Positions 1 to 7,463 of a DNA stretch of 64,000 bases are shown in pieces. Numbering within the stretch: the first letter of the stretch is position 1; the number at the start of each line of letters is the position of its first letter. The stretch spans positions 1 to 64,000 of the forward strand of contig NZ_JANBBE010000001.1 of NCBI RefSeq assembly GCF_024648825.1. Direction: 5' to 3'. Both the position numbers and the translations under genes were made by a program. This DNA is from Lentzea californiensis (GTDB taxonomy: Bacteria > Actinomycetota > Actinomycetes > Mycobacteriales > Pseudonocardiaceae). A model generated the notes under the pieces. The model was not told where the DNA came from. It searched no databases and saw nothing but the letters and a program-made list of their open reading frames with translations.

Positions 1-174
1 CTGCTCGACGGCGGCGAGTCGATCAAAACCGTGTCGGAACTGCTCGGGCACGCGGACCCCGCGTTCACCCTTGCGACGTACACGCACCTCATCCCAGAGA
101 ACATCCCTCGGACCAAGGGCGTGATCGACGGGTTCCTGGCCCAACTCCGTGACGACGGATCTGGCCGCTGGTAG
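1..174 (+). pseudogene. Tyrosine recombinase (phage integrase) C-terminal fragment, copy 1, cut by the window edge
   Basis: The first 57 codons read as the C-terminus of a tyrosine recombinase. They contain the LLGH box and the ATYTHLIPE stretch whose tyrosine would be the DNA nucleophile. The stop TAG is at 172-174. Whether the gene is complete upstream cannot be seen. The same segment recurs almost base for base at 993-1151, so this is one of two tandem integrase 3' ends, as seen when integrative elements stack at one site or decay there. Typed as a fragment because only the 3' end is present; it could be the end of an intact gene. Confidence 0.7.
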
Positions 175-433
175 ACTGTTGACGTTGGCCCGCTCAAAGG
201 CCGACAGTATGGGTAGCAGTGCCCCGGTAGGCGCTGCTCCTTCAAATGGATCATGAAGGACGGCCCTTCTCACGGGCCTACACGGAGCCCCTCGCAGCGG
301 GCTTGGATAGCCGGGCCGTTTAGCCAAGTCGCCGGCAGCAATACCTAAGTTCAGCCTCTCTTGCAGGGTGTCCTCAACAGACTACCGGGGCCGGTCTTAG
401 TTCAACCAGCGGATTTGCTGGTCGAGCTGAGGC
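175..433. other. Non-coding spacer after integrase copy 1
   Basis: No supported gene. I looked for a tRNA gene, since such genes are common integration sites, and did not recognise a cloverleaf. Nothing in it resembles the spacer that follows integrase copy 2. Confidence 0.5.
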
Positions 434-760
434 ATGCGCCCATCCGACCAGCCAGAGGCGGAAGGCACCTCGGTGGTCGTCGAGATCGTCATCATCAGCG
501 TCGTTGGCGCGATCGCTAGTGCTGCGGCCGCGATCGCCAAACACAGGTACGACTACAAGAAGACTTGTGTCCTCGCGGAGAAGGCTGACTCGGAGAACAT
601 CGCGGAGATCGCGAGAGCCGTATTTCCGACAGCTGCTCCCCAGACCCGTGTGACACGTCAAAACCGATCAGACAAAGCCTCCGCGACGAGCCGTAAGCAA
701 GCACCGCGTGAGGCGATTGAAGACGACAGGGGCAAGTCTGGCCTCTCGCCGAACGGTTGA
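434..760 (+). CDS. Small membrane-anchored protein of unknown function
   Basis: 108 aa. Residues about 15-36 are a hydrophobic valine/isoleucine/alanine run that should form one membrane segment. A charged, mostly hydrophilic C-terminal part follows, rich in Lys, Arg, Glu and Gln. No family recognised. It lies between the two integrase 3' ends, so it probably belongs to the mobile remnant. The ATG at 434 is preceded by a weak GAGG-like sequence. The 3' end has lower third-position GC bias than typical genes here, so the true extent is uncertain. Confidence 0.4.
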   Translation: MRPSDQPEAEGTSVVVEIVIISVVGAIASAAAAIAKHRYDYKKTCVLAEKADSENIAEIARAVFPTAAPQTRVTRQNRSDKASATSRKQAPREAIEDDRGKSGLSPNG

Positions 761-860
761 ACCCACATGCCTGCCGACACACGGATCTAGAGCCCAGTTC
801 GGATCACCCTGTCACATGGAACGCCAGGCGGCCGGTGACCGTGGAGCTGATCATGGCTCG

Positions 861-1187
861 GTGAGGGGCCTACCGATCCGGGCGAACGACTTCGACCGGA
901 ACTACTGGAAGCCCGCACTCGTCGGGGCGGAGGTGCCCGCAGGCCGGTACGAGAACGGCATGCACAACCTGCGCCACCTGTACGCCTCGGTCCTGCTCGA
1001 CGGCGGCGAGTCGATCAAAACCGTGTCGGAACTGCTCGGGCACGCGGACCCCGCGTTCACCCTTGCGACGTACACGCACCTCATCCCCGAGAACATCCCG
1101 CGGACCAAGGGCGTGATCGATGGTTTCCTGGCCCAGCTCCACAGTGACGGCCCGGAGACGGCCCAAGTCCCCGCCGAGAGCCGTTAG
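861..1187 (+). pseudogene. Tyrosine recombinase (phage integrase) C-terminal fragment, copy 2
   Basis: About 109 codons of open frame encode only the distal catalytic half of a tyrosine recombinase: HNLRH (His-x-x-Arg box), LLGHADP (second His) and ATYTH (nucleophile Tyr). The N-terminal DNA-binding domain and the first catalytic Arg box are absent. Upstream in the same frame the sequence (708-860) no longer looks like an integrase, so this is a 5'-truncated copy. The last 65 codons duplicate copy 1 with only a few, mostly silent changes. A direct-repeat sequence and a terminator follow at once. Confidence 0.75.
993..1152 (+). repeat. Direct repeat of positions 1-160 (integrase 3' end)
   Basis: Positions 993-1151 match 1-159 with only about nine differences, mainly at wobble positions, at an offset of 992 bases. 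The similarity ends near the integrase stop codons; the sequences downstream of the two stops are unrelated. Confidence 0.85.
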
Positions 1188-1189
1188 CG

Positions 1190-1263
1190 CAGCTCAGATC
1201 ATGTTCCCGGACAAATCGACAAGATTTTCTGGGAAACCAAGCAGGGCTGAGCTCAGAGTCTTG
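1190..1263 (+). repeat. Left copy of an imperfect ~75-bp direct repeat flanking the TacAT module
   Basis: Positions 1190-1263 align with 2333-2409. The shared core includes catgttcccggacaa, tcgacaaga, tttctggga and gagcaggg-type blocks, with scattered substitutions and small indels. The two repeats bracket the toxin-antitoxin pair, and each is followed directly by a terminator-like hairpin. They could be attachment-site remnants (attL/attR) or duplicated integrase 3' flanks. The left one begins right at the stop of integrase copy 2. Confidence 0.75.
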
Positions 1264-1264
1264 T

Positions 1265-1310
1265 AAACGACGCTGACCAGCGAAACCTTCTTCGTCGGTC
1301 AGCGTCGTTT
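1265..1310 (+). terminator. Rho-independent terminator after integrase copy 2
   Basis: Perfect 14-bp inverted repeat: aaacgacgctgacc at 1265-1278 and ggtcagcgtcgttt at 1297-1310, ending in a T-rich run (ttttcttct). Confidence 0.85.
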
Positions 1311-1465
1311 TCTTCTCCTGGGCCGTTCAACGGCCCTTAGACCGGCGAACACGGGATTCCGTAGCTTCTGCAGACCCTCTTGCCTCGTCGAAACCAGATC
1401 GATCGTGGTCACCATGGCGAACGGTCGTGTTTCCGCCCGCGGCCGAAGACCCTCGCGAGTTCCGT

Positions 1466-1482
1466 ACAAACACCGTACAGTG
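1466..1482. promoter_or_regulatory. Candidate operator upstream of tacA
   Basis: The block ccgtaca is repeated (ccgtacaaacaccgtaca) about 40-60 bases before the tacA start, in the promoter region. Ribbon-helix-helix antitoxins usually bind short repeated operators and repress their own operon, so this is a plausible autoregulatory site. Inferred from position and repetition only. Confidence 0.35.
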
Positions 1483-1523
1483 GATAGCGATGGATCGACG
1501 GGTGGGCAAGGAGAGGTGGCGAG

Positions 1524-1793
1524 ATGTCGATCAAGGAAGCACGCCTCGACTTCAGGCTGGACCCAGAGGTCAAGGCCCGCATCGAGCGAGCAGCCAAGTT
1601 GACCAGCGAGTCAGTGAGTTCGTTCGTCGTACAAGCAGCCGCTACAGCAGCGGATGACATCCTGGCACGCGAGGATGTCACCTTCATGCCGGCCGAGCAG
1701 TTTGACGCACTAATGGCGGCACTTGACACAGTCGACTCCGCACCCGCCTTGGCACGGCTCAGTCAGCGTGACCGGAGGTATGTACGCAAGTGA
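1524..1793 (+). CDS. tacA: DUF1778/TacA-type ribbon-helix-helix antitoxin
   Basis: 89 aa, normal for the DUF1778 family. The N-terminal third (RLDFRLDPEVKARIERAAK, residues about 7-25) is the ribbon-helix-helix DNA-binding domain. The C-terminal part is the flexible tail that wraps and blocks the partner acetyltransferase. The ATG at 1524 has a good ribosome binding site, aaggagagg at 1508-1516. The stop overlaps the start of the next gene by 4 bases (GTGA), the translational coupling usual for TacA/TacT operons. The family forms a complex with the toxin, neutralises it and represses the operon. Confidence 0.85.
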   Translation: MSIKEARLDFRLDPEVKARIERAAKLTSESVSSFVVQAAATAADDILAREDVTFMPAEQFDALMAALDTVDSAPALARLSQRDRRYVRK

Positions 1794-2290
1794 CCGCGTG
1801 GACCTCCGCATCCCTGGACGCACATCACGATCTTCACGAGTTCGACTGCGGCGTGCCCGTACTGAACGAGTGGCTGAAGGGTCACGCCATGAGCGCGGCC
1901 AACCGGGGAACGGCTCGAACCTACGTCTGGACTGACGCCGACAGTGATCACGTGGTGGCTTACTACGCGATCACTCCCCATGTGGTTAAGCGAGACGAGG
2001 TGTCCAGCAAGCTTGCATCCGGCCTCGCCGTCATACCTGGATACCTGTTGGCCGAGCTTGCTCTTGATCAAAGCCTGCATGGCCAGGGGCTAGGCGGAGA
2101 ACTGCTGCATGACGCTCTGAGCAGGATGGTCGAGGCGGCTAATGTCGCGTCCGGTCGTTTGATCGTGGTTGATGCGATCGATGACACGGCAGCGAAGTTC
2201 TACCAGCGGTACGATTTTCAGCCTGTGAAGGACAATCCGCGCAGACTCGTGATCAAAATCGCGGCGGTGCGTCATGCGCTCGGTCCGTGA
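1790..2290 (+). CDS. tacT: GNAT acetyltransferase toxin, TacT/AtaT-like
   Basis: 166 aa. A GNAT fold with the acetyl-CoA-binding stretch LHGQGLGGELLHDAL at about residues 94-108 and a C-terminal KFYQRYDFQP motif whose Tyr is typical of the catalytic region. Members of this family acetylate the amino group of aminoacyl-tRNAs and halt translation. The start GTG at 1790 overlaps the antitoxin stop. An intact antitoxin and toxin pair suggests a functional module. The target tRNA cannot be read from the sequence. Confidence 0.85.
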   Translation: MTAWTSASLDAHHDLHEFDCGVPVLNEWLKGHAMSAANRGTARTYVWTDADSDHVVAYYAITPHVVKRDEVSSKLASGLAVIPGYLLAELALDQSLHGQGLGGELLHDALSRMVEAANVASGRLIVVDAIDDTAAKFYQRYDFQPVKDNPRRLVIKIAAVRHALGP

Positions 2291-2332
2291 ACTAACTCAG
2301 ACACTCACCTCCCTGGTCAGGACCCGCAAGTG

Positions 2333-2409
2333 CAGTTCAAGGCATGTTCCCGGACAATCGACAAGACTTTCTGGGAGACCGAGCAGGGACTGAGCCCTTC
2401 CTGGTCTTG
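2333..2409 (+). repeat. Right copy of the direct repeat flanking the TacAT module
   Basis: Partner of the repeat at 1190-1263. It lies 42 bases after the tacT stop codon and runs into a strong hairpin. Confidence 0.75.
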
Positions 2410-2411
2410 CT

Positions 2412-2450
2412 GAACGGCGCCGTTCCCCTGGAAGGGAAGCGGCGCCGTTC
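2412..2450. terminator. Terminator hairpin between tacT and the convergent hydrolase gene
   Basis: gaacggcgccg at 2412-2422 pairs with cggcgccgttc at 2440-2450, extended by a ttccc/gggaa inner stem. It is placed between two converging genes and could serve both. Confidence 0.75.
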
Positions 2451-2470
2451 GTCGTTCCGGGCAGTCGCGA

Positions 2471-5131
2471 TTACGCCGCCTCCCGAACCTTGCCGATCAC
2501 CTCGAAGTCCGTCCCGGTGACCGAGATCCCCTCAAACCGCAGCCGAACCTGCTCCTCCCCCTCGACCGCGGCATCGACAACGGTAGGCACCTCGAACTCA
2601 ACCGATGTCTCACCAGCACGGACAACGGCATGAATCCCAAGCTGAGTAGCGGACAACGGCCGGGAAGGCAACGCCTCCTCACCCGAGTTCCGCAGGAGCC
2701 ACTCGGCATCAACGTCCGTAGTGGACAGTTCAGCCCCAGAGGCAGGCACCACAGGCACCCCACCAAACGCAACCGCCGAGTCGACCGGCGAAGACAGGCT
2801 CAGCCTCCACTTCAGCGCACCACCCTCCACCACGCTGTCCGCGACAGGAGCGACAGTCACCTCAGGCGCAGGATCGTCGTTGAGCACCAGCAGACCACCA
2901 GTAGCGGAACCGACGACCGCGTTGGAGATCGCCTGCACGGACACGGGATGCCAGACGTCGAAGCTCCACCTCGTGTTGCCGGCATAGCCAACCGGCACCT
3001 CGGCCCGTTGCTCACCCGGCTTGAGCGTCACGAGCTTCGTCGCGGGCTGACCGCCGGCCTCGGTGTAGAAGAGCCTGATCACGCGAGTCCCGTTACCACC
3101 GGCCGTGACGACGATGTTGCGGGTCTGCGCGCCGGAGTCGCCCTCGTCGACGAGCGTGACGACGGCGTCGACACGGGCCAGACGCGTGGGAACCACCGGG
3201 ACAAGTCCCGGGTCCCACCCGTAGGCATCGATCAGCCAAGCCTCGCCGGCCGGAGACGAGGGAACCAGTTCCAGCGAAGCCACGCGCCCGACACCCGAGG
3301 GCAGTGGAACGCGAACTTCCTGCGCCCACAACGAACTGGTGCGATCCGATCCGGGCAGACCGGTCACCGAGACGGACCCGAGCGAGTGCTTACGTCCACT
3401 GTGGTCGATCACGGAGACGTCGAAGCGGGTGGCCGCGGCGTTCGGCGGAACGGCCAGGCGGAGTGCCAGGTCGCGTGAGCCGTTCAGCGACACCGGTGCG
3501 GAAGGTGTGACCACCCCGGCCTGGCCCGCGACCGACCACTTCAGCGCGACCGACAGGCGTTCGGGCTGTGCCACCGCGCCGCGGAACCCGACGAAGTGCG
3601 GCGAGCGCGTGGCGCTGCAGGCAAGAGCGGCGTCGCGGGACGTCTGCTGGCAGATCCGCGCGCTGCCGGACGCCTGGGTGGCGCCGTCCGGCACGACGAA
3701 CGACTTGCGGTCGCCTCCGATGGCGTGCGAGAGGACGCGGGCCGGGTCGGCGGACGGCGCGCGGACGCCGGAGCCGTCGAGCAGCGGCAGCACGGACTCG
3801 TCGCGGCCGAGGAACAGGCGCGCGGACGCCGCGAGGTAGGTGGCGCTCATCGTCTGCTGCTGGTCGGCGGTCAGGCGCGTCGGGGCACCCGGGGTGCACA
3901 GCGGGTCCGGCTGCTGGCCCGGCCAGAAGTCGTCGATCGCCGGCGCCTCCGCCTGGCCGGGCGTCCATTCGCTGTTGAAGTAGTTGTGGTTCGCGCCGAC
4001 CATGTAGAGGGCGCTGTGCAACGCGTCGCCACGGCTCAGGCCGCGTGTCTGGTCCACGAAGACCTGGCCCTGCAGGTCGGAGACGTCGCCGTCGCAGCCG
4101 GGCAGGAACGTCACCGAGGGGACGTCCGGTGCCGGGTTGTGGCCGAAGATCGTGGGGCCGATCAGCACGTCGCCGCGGATGTTCCAGCGCACCGGGCCGC
4201 TGAACCCGGTGTCGCCGGGTGGCGGGGTGAGGCTGTCGGTGGCGGCGCGGTTGACGCCCTCACCGCCACGCGAATGGCCCACCAGCAGCACCTTCGCCAT
4301 GTCGGCGGCCGGTGCGGCCTTCACGGCCGCGGGCACGGTGCCCCTGCCGGACGCCCAGTCCGCCCACTTCGCCAGGTGGTGGCGCACCAGCGACGAACGG
4401 CCCTGTGCGCCCGCGTCGGCGGCGAACGAGTCCTGGGCGTTGACACCGTTGGCGGAGATCGACACCGTCAGATAACCCTGCGAAGCCAGCAACCGCTGCG
4501 CCTTCAGGTATCCCTTGTGGCTCGGCACGGCCGTCGAACCGGCGGGGCACGGCCAGCTCATCTGGATGTTGTTCGGATCGGACCCGCTGTAGCAGGTGAA
4601 GTGCCTGCCGTGCAGGAAGAGCACCAACGGCCGCTTGCCCGGCGCACCCTTGGGCGCGACGACGACGGCCTCCATCTCGATCGGCGCCGCGTACTCGGGC
4701 AGCCTGATCGAGTCGAGCGCGTACTCGCCGGTGCTGGTGGCGTACGGGCCCGGTGTGCCGGGATCCACGTCCGCCGGTGGCTGCAACGCCGGCAGTTCGG
4801 GCACGGACAGGCCGGCCGTCGGCGGCTGCACGACGTCCAGGCGCTTGCCCGCCGACCGCACCTGGAGCGCGGCGGGGTCGGTCAGCGCGGCCTTCAGCGT
4901 GAAGGACCGCAGGTTCGCCGACTCCTGGGCACGTCCCAGGAACCGGTCGCCCTCCCAGAACTCCACGCCCGCGTCGAGCAACGGCACGGGCGTGGAGGTG
5001 GTCCACCGGATCACGTCTCCGGAGACGGTCCAGCCAGGCGAGGAAGGTGGTTCCGGCGCAGCCGACGCGGGCAACGCCGGTAGTACCGCGGCCAGCAGAA
5101 CGGGTATCAAGAACGCGATTGTGCGACGCAT
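2471..5131 (-). CDS. Secreted alpha/beta hydrolase with C-terminal Calx-beta-like region
   Basis: 886 aa from the ATG at 5131, chosen because it starts a clear signal peptide (MRRTIAFLIP, then a hydrophobic core ending near ALPASAA) and has a gaggggga ribosome binding site. A longer in-frame start at 5218 would bury the signal. FLHGRHFTCY near residue 173 looks like the oxyanion-hole loop. GHSRGGEG near residue 287 is the nucleophile elbow, so a serine esterase/lipase-type reaction is likely. The last ~130 residues have the acidic, beta-rich VADSVVEGGALKWRLSL pattern of Calx-beta-like domains. Exported. Substrate unknown. Confidence 0.8.
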   Translation of the reverse strand: MRRTIAFLIPVLLAAVLPALPASAAPEPPSSPGWTVSGDVIRWTTSTPVPLLDAGVEFWEGDRFLGRAQESANLRSFTLKAALTDPAALQVRSAGKRLDVVQPPTAGLSVPELPALQPPADVDPGTPGPYATSTGEYALDSIRLPEYAAPIEMEAVVVAPKGAPGKRPLVLFLHGRHFTCYSGSDPNNIQMSWPCPAGSTAVPSHKGYLKAQRLLASQGYLTVSISANGVNAQDSFAADAGAQGRSSLVRHHLAKWADWASGRGTVPAAVKAAPAADMAKVLLVGHSRGGEGVNRAATDSLTPPPGDTGFSGPVRWNIRGDVLIGPTIFGHNPAPDVPSVTFLPGCDGDVSDLQGQVFVDQTRGLSRGDALHSALYMVGANHNYFNSEWTPGQAEAPAIDDFWPGQQPDPLCTPGAPTRLTADQQQTMSATYLAASARLFLGRDESVLPLLDGSGVRAPSADPARVLSHAIGGDRKSFVVPDGATQASGSARICQQTSRDAALACSATRSPHFVGFRGAVAQPERLSVALKWSVAGQAGVVTPSAPVSLNGSRDLALRLAVPPNAAATRFDVSVIDHSGRKHSLGSVSVTGLPGSDRTSSLWAQEVRVPLPSGVGRVASLELVPSSPAGEAWLIDAYGWDPGLVPVVPTRLARVDAVVTLVDEGDSGAQTRNIVVTAGGNGTRVIRLFYTEAGGQPATKLVTLKPGEQRAEVPVGYAGNTRWSFDVWHPVSVQAISNAVVGSATGGLLVLNDDPAPEVTVAPVADSVVEGGALKWRLSLSSPVDSAVAFGGVPVVPASGAELSTTDVDAEWLLRNSGEEALPSRPLSATQLGIHAVVRAGETSVEFEVPTVVDAAVEGEEQVRLRFEGISVTGTDFEVIGKVREAA

Positions 5132-5252
5132 GAGCGGGTCCCCCTCAAAAAGGACGATCCACTCCGTTCTAGCGACGTCGCACAGCACCCGGCACGCGAT
5201 TCCGGCGGAATCCGCCAATCAAAACGACAACCAGCCGGGAGTACTACGCCGT

Positions 5253-5414
5253 TCAGCCCAAGGCCTGGGTTTCAACCTCTTCCGCCCGGAAGATGGTGGT
5301 CCAGGTCGACTCCAGCACGGACACGACGCTCCCCATCGCCGCGCCGCGCTCCTCGGACCCGATCCGGTGCGGTTCCGCGAGCCCCTGCCAATCCAGCACG
5401 TACCCCATCGTCAT
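5253..5414 (-). CDS. Small protein, 53 aa, unknown function
   Basis: Starts MTMGYVLDWQGLAEPHRIGS and ends ETQALG. The ATG at 5414 has a strong gaggggga ribosome binding site 4-5 bases upstream, and the third codon positions are almost all G or C, as in real genes of this genome. No family recognised. It is transcribed in the same direction as the next small ORF at 5534 and may follow it in one transcript. Confidence 0.5.
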   Translation of the reverse strand: MTMGYVLDWQGLAEPHRIGSEERGAAMGSVVSVLESTWTTIFRAEEVETQALG

Positions 5415-5533
5415 TCCCCCTCAGAACTGCGATCAGGACTTCCCAGGAAAGCAGGCGGTCCCGGCAGTGCGCCCGCATTTCGAGCACAGCCGAAATGCCA
5501 CCGGCGTCCGGTGCCCAGGGATTTTCGCGCGAA

Positions 5534-5698
5534 TCAGGCTCGCCCTCTGGGGCCCGTGTCGCGCTCGTTCTGGCTCAGCTTGTTCCAGGTCGAGGTCAGC
5601 TCCGTGCGGATGCGTGCGACACGAACCCCGAAGGCCTCGCGGATCTCCTGGGCGTCGACCTCGTCGGGGGCGCCGTGGTGGGGGTGCTCGGCGGTCAT
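5534..5698 (-). CDS. Small protein of unknown function (54-71 aa)
   Basis: Hydrophilic protein with a helical, charged centre (AQEIREAFGVRVARIRTEL, then TSTWNKLSQNERD). Nearly every codon ends in G or C, supporting real coding. The start is unclear: ATG at 5698 is given; an in-frame GTG at 5749 would add 17 residues and place the start 17 bp from the divergent phosphatase gene. No family recognised. Confidence 0.45.
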   Translation of the reverse strand: MTAEHPHHGAPDEVDAQEIREAFGVRVARIRTELTSTWNKLSQNERDTGPRGRA

Positions 5699-5753
5699 GG
5701 CGCGCTGGGTACCTCGAAGCAGGACTCCTCCAAACGTGCTCCCCGTCACTGCC

Positions 5754-5759
5754 TAGGAT
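5754..5759 (+). promoter_or_regulatory. -10 hexamer for a leaderless start of the phosphatase gene
   Basis: TAGGAT lies 7 bases before the GTG at 5767. A TANNNT hexamer 6-8 bases before a start codon is the usual arrangement for leaderless mRNAs in actinomycetes, and no ribosome binding site is present. Confidence 0.55.
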
Positions 5760-5766
5760 CGAACAG

Positions 5767-6363
5767 GTGAGCACCCACCTCTACCTGCTGCGTCACGGCC
5801 AGACCGAGTGGTCCGAAAGCGGCAGGCACACGGGACGCACTGACATCGAGCTGACGCCCGAGGGCGAGCAGCAAGCACGCCGCGCGGGCGCCACGCTCGC
5901 ACGGCTCAGAGGCACCGACCAAGCACCCGCACTCGTGCTGACGAGTCCCCGCAAGCGCGCCACCAGGACGGCCGCGCTGGCCGGCCTGGAGGTCAGCGCG
6001 ACGACCGAGGACCTGGCCGAGTGGGACTACGGCGACTACGAGGGCATCACCACGCCGCAGATCCGCGAGCGCGTGGCCGGCTGGACGGTGTGGTCGCACC
6101 CGATGCCGAACGGCGAGACCCACGCCGAGGTGCAGGACCGGGCGCGCAAGGTGCTCGGCGAGGTCCGCAAGATCCTGCCCGGCGGCGACGTCGTGCTGGT
6201 CGGCCACGGGCACTTCAGCCGAGTGCTGATCGCGGCGTGGCTGGGCCTCGCGCCCGACCAGGGCGTCCACTTCGGACTGGATCCCGCCGGCATCTGCCAG
6301 CTGGGCGACGAGCGGGGCGACCCGCAGGTGCGCAGGCTCAACGTGCCCGCGTGGGAGGTGTGA
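5767..6363 (+). CDS. Histidine phosphatase family protein (phosphoglycerate mutase-like)
   Basis: 198 aa. LRHGQTEWSESGRHTGRTD at residues about 7-25 holds the catalytic RHG motif, the His that is phosphorylated in this superfamily. The second catalytic His is in VGHGHFSR near residue 148. Such small members are usually broad phosphatases or sugar-phosphate/nucleotide phosphatases rather than glycolytic mutases. Start GTG 5767 is supported by the conserved N-terminus and the leaderless promoter. The stop overlaps the ATG of the next gene (TGATG), so the two are translationally coupled. Confidence 0.85.
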   Translation: MSTHLYLLRHGQTEWSESGRHTGRTDIELTPEGEQQARRAGATLARLRGTDQAPALVLTSPRKRATRTAALAGLEVSATTEDLAEWDYGDYEGITTPQIRERVAGWTVWSHPMPNGETHAEVQDRARKVLGEVRKILPGGDVVLVGHGHFSRVLIAAWLGLAPDQGVHFGLDPAGICQLGDERGDPQVRRLNVPAWEV

Positions 6364-6836
6364 TGATCCGGCGGGTCGAACCGCGTGACGTCGACGCGGT
6401 CGTGGGCCTGGTCCACGAACTGGCGCTGTACGAGAAGGCGCCCGAGCAGTGCCACCTCACCGCGGAACAGTTGCACACCGCGCTGTTCGACGAGAGCGCC
6501 GCGCTGTTCGGCCACGTGGCCGAAGTGGACGGTCAGGTCGTCGGGATCGCGTTGTGGTTCCTGAACTTCTCGACGTGGGACGGCGTGCACGGCATCTACC
6601 TCGAAGACCTCTACGTCACGCCGGACCAGCGCGGCAACGGTCTGGGCAAGCAGCTCCTGGAAGCGCTTGCCCAGGAGTGCGTCGCGAAGGGCTACACCCG
6701 CCTGCAGTGGTGGGTGCTCAACTGGAACGAGCCCAGCATCGGCTTCTACAAGTCGCTGGGCGCGGTGCCGATGGACGAGTGGACGACGATGCGCGTCGCG
6801 GACGAAGCCCTGGTCAGGCTCGGCTCTGCACGCTGA
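6363..6836 (+). CDS. GNAT family N-acetyltransferase (spermidine/diamine acetyltransferase-like)
   Basis: 157 aa. DLYVTPDQRGNGLGKQLLEAL (about residues 81-101) contains the acetyl-CoA pyrophosphate-binding loop, and LNWNEPSIGFYKSLGA is the C-terminal GNAT motif. The overall pattern (RDVDAVVGLVHELALYEK near the N-terminus, LYFL-like WFLNFSTWDGVHGIYLEDLY in the centre) resembles the SSAT/diamine acetyltransferase group, so a small amine is a likely substrate; this is inference. Coupled to the upstream phosphatase by a 1-base overlap. Confidence 0.8.
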   Translation: MIRRVEPRDVDAVVGLVHELALYEKAPEQCHLTAEQLHTALFDESAALFGHVAEVDGQVVGIALWFLNFSTWDGVHGIYLEDLYVTPDQRGNGLGKQLLEALAQECVAKGYTRLQWWVLNWNEPSIGFYKSLGAVPMDEWTTMRVADEALVRLGSAR

Positions 6837-6960
6837 AGGTTGACGGAAGGTCTCAAAAGGCTCACGAAAAGGGAATTCCACACAGGACGGGTCCACGTCC
6901 CTGGCAGCGTCCCCGCAGCCGATCCCCCGGCACAAGCAAGCGTGGAAAGAAGGAAAGTCC

Positions 6961-7386
6961 GTGGACCCGTCACAGCCGACTCTCACCGAGGCGGACACCG
7001 CCGCACTGCTCGGGACGCTCGCCGTCTTCGGCATCATCGGCCTGATCATCATCGTCATCGCGATCGTCGTCATGTGGAAGACGTTCGTGAAGGCCGGCCA
7101 GCCGGGCTGGGCTGCCATCGTGCCGATCTACAACCTCTACGTGATGACGCAGATCGGCGGCCGTCCCGGCTGGTGGACCGTCCTGCTGCTGATCCCCGGC
7201 GTGAACGTCGTGGTGCTCGCGATCCTGTCGATCGACATCGCGAAGTCGTTCGGCAAGGACGCCGTCTTCGGCATCGTGGGCCTCTGGCTGTTCAGCATCG
7301 TCGGCTACGCGATCCTCGGTTTCGGCAACGCGCAGTACCGCGGCCCGGCGGCTCTCGTCGGCGCCCAGGGCGCGTACCGGGGCTGA
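6961..7386 (+). CDS. DUF5684 family membrane protein
   Basis: 141 aa with a short N-terminal tail and three to four hydrophobic segments (residues about 15-38, 72-88, 100-120). The phrase WKTFVKAGQPGWAAIVPIYN is the hallmark of the DUF5684 family. Function unknown; the family is integral to the cytoplasmic membrane. The start GTG at 6961 is preceded by gaaggaaag, a good ribosome binding site. It stands alone, with a bidirectional terminator downstream. Confidence 0.75.
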   Translation: MDPSQPTLTEADTAALLGTLAVFGIIGLIIIVIAIVVMWKTFVKAGQPGWAAIVPIYNLYVMTQIGGRPGWWTVLLLIPGVNVVVLAILSIDIAKSFGKDAVFGIVGLWLFSIVGYAILGFGNAQYRGPAALVGAQGAYRG

Positions 7387-7404
7387 CACGCCTGACCACG
7401 GCCA

Positions 7405-7443
7405 GGCCGGGCCACGAAGTCACCCTGTACTTCGGGCCCGGCC
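7405..7443. terminator. Bidirectional terminator hairpin between convergent genes
   Basis: ggccgggcc-a-cgaagt (7405-7420) pairs with acttcgggcccggcc (7429-7443). It lies between the DUF5684 stop and the stop of the converging methyltransferase gene. Confidence 0.75.
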
Positions 7444-7463
7444 TTCGTCATGTCCGGGAACGG

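Noticed and set aside
175-433. tRNA gene as an attachment site near the integrase fragments
   Set aside because: I looked for an acceptor stem and T-loop pattern (ggttcgaatcc type) and found none on either strand.
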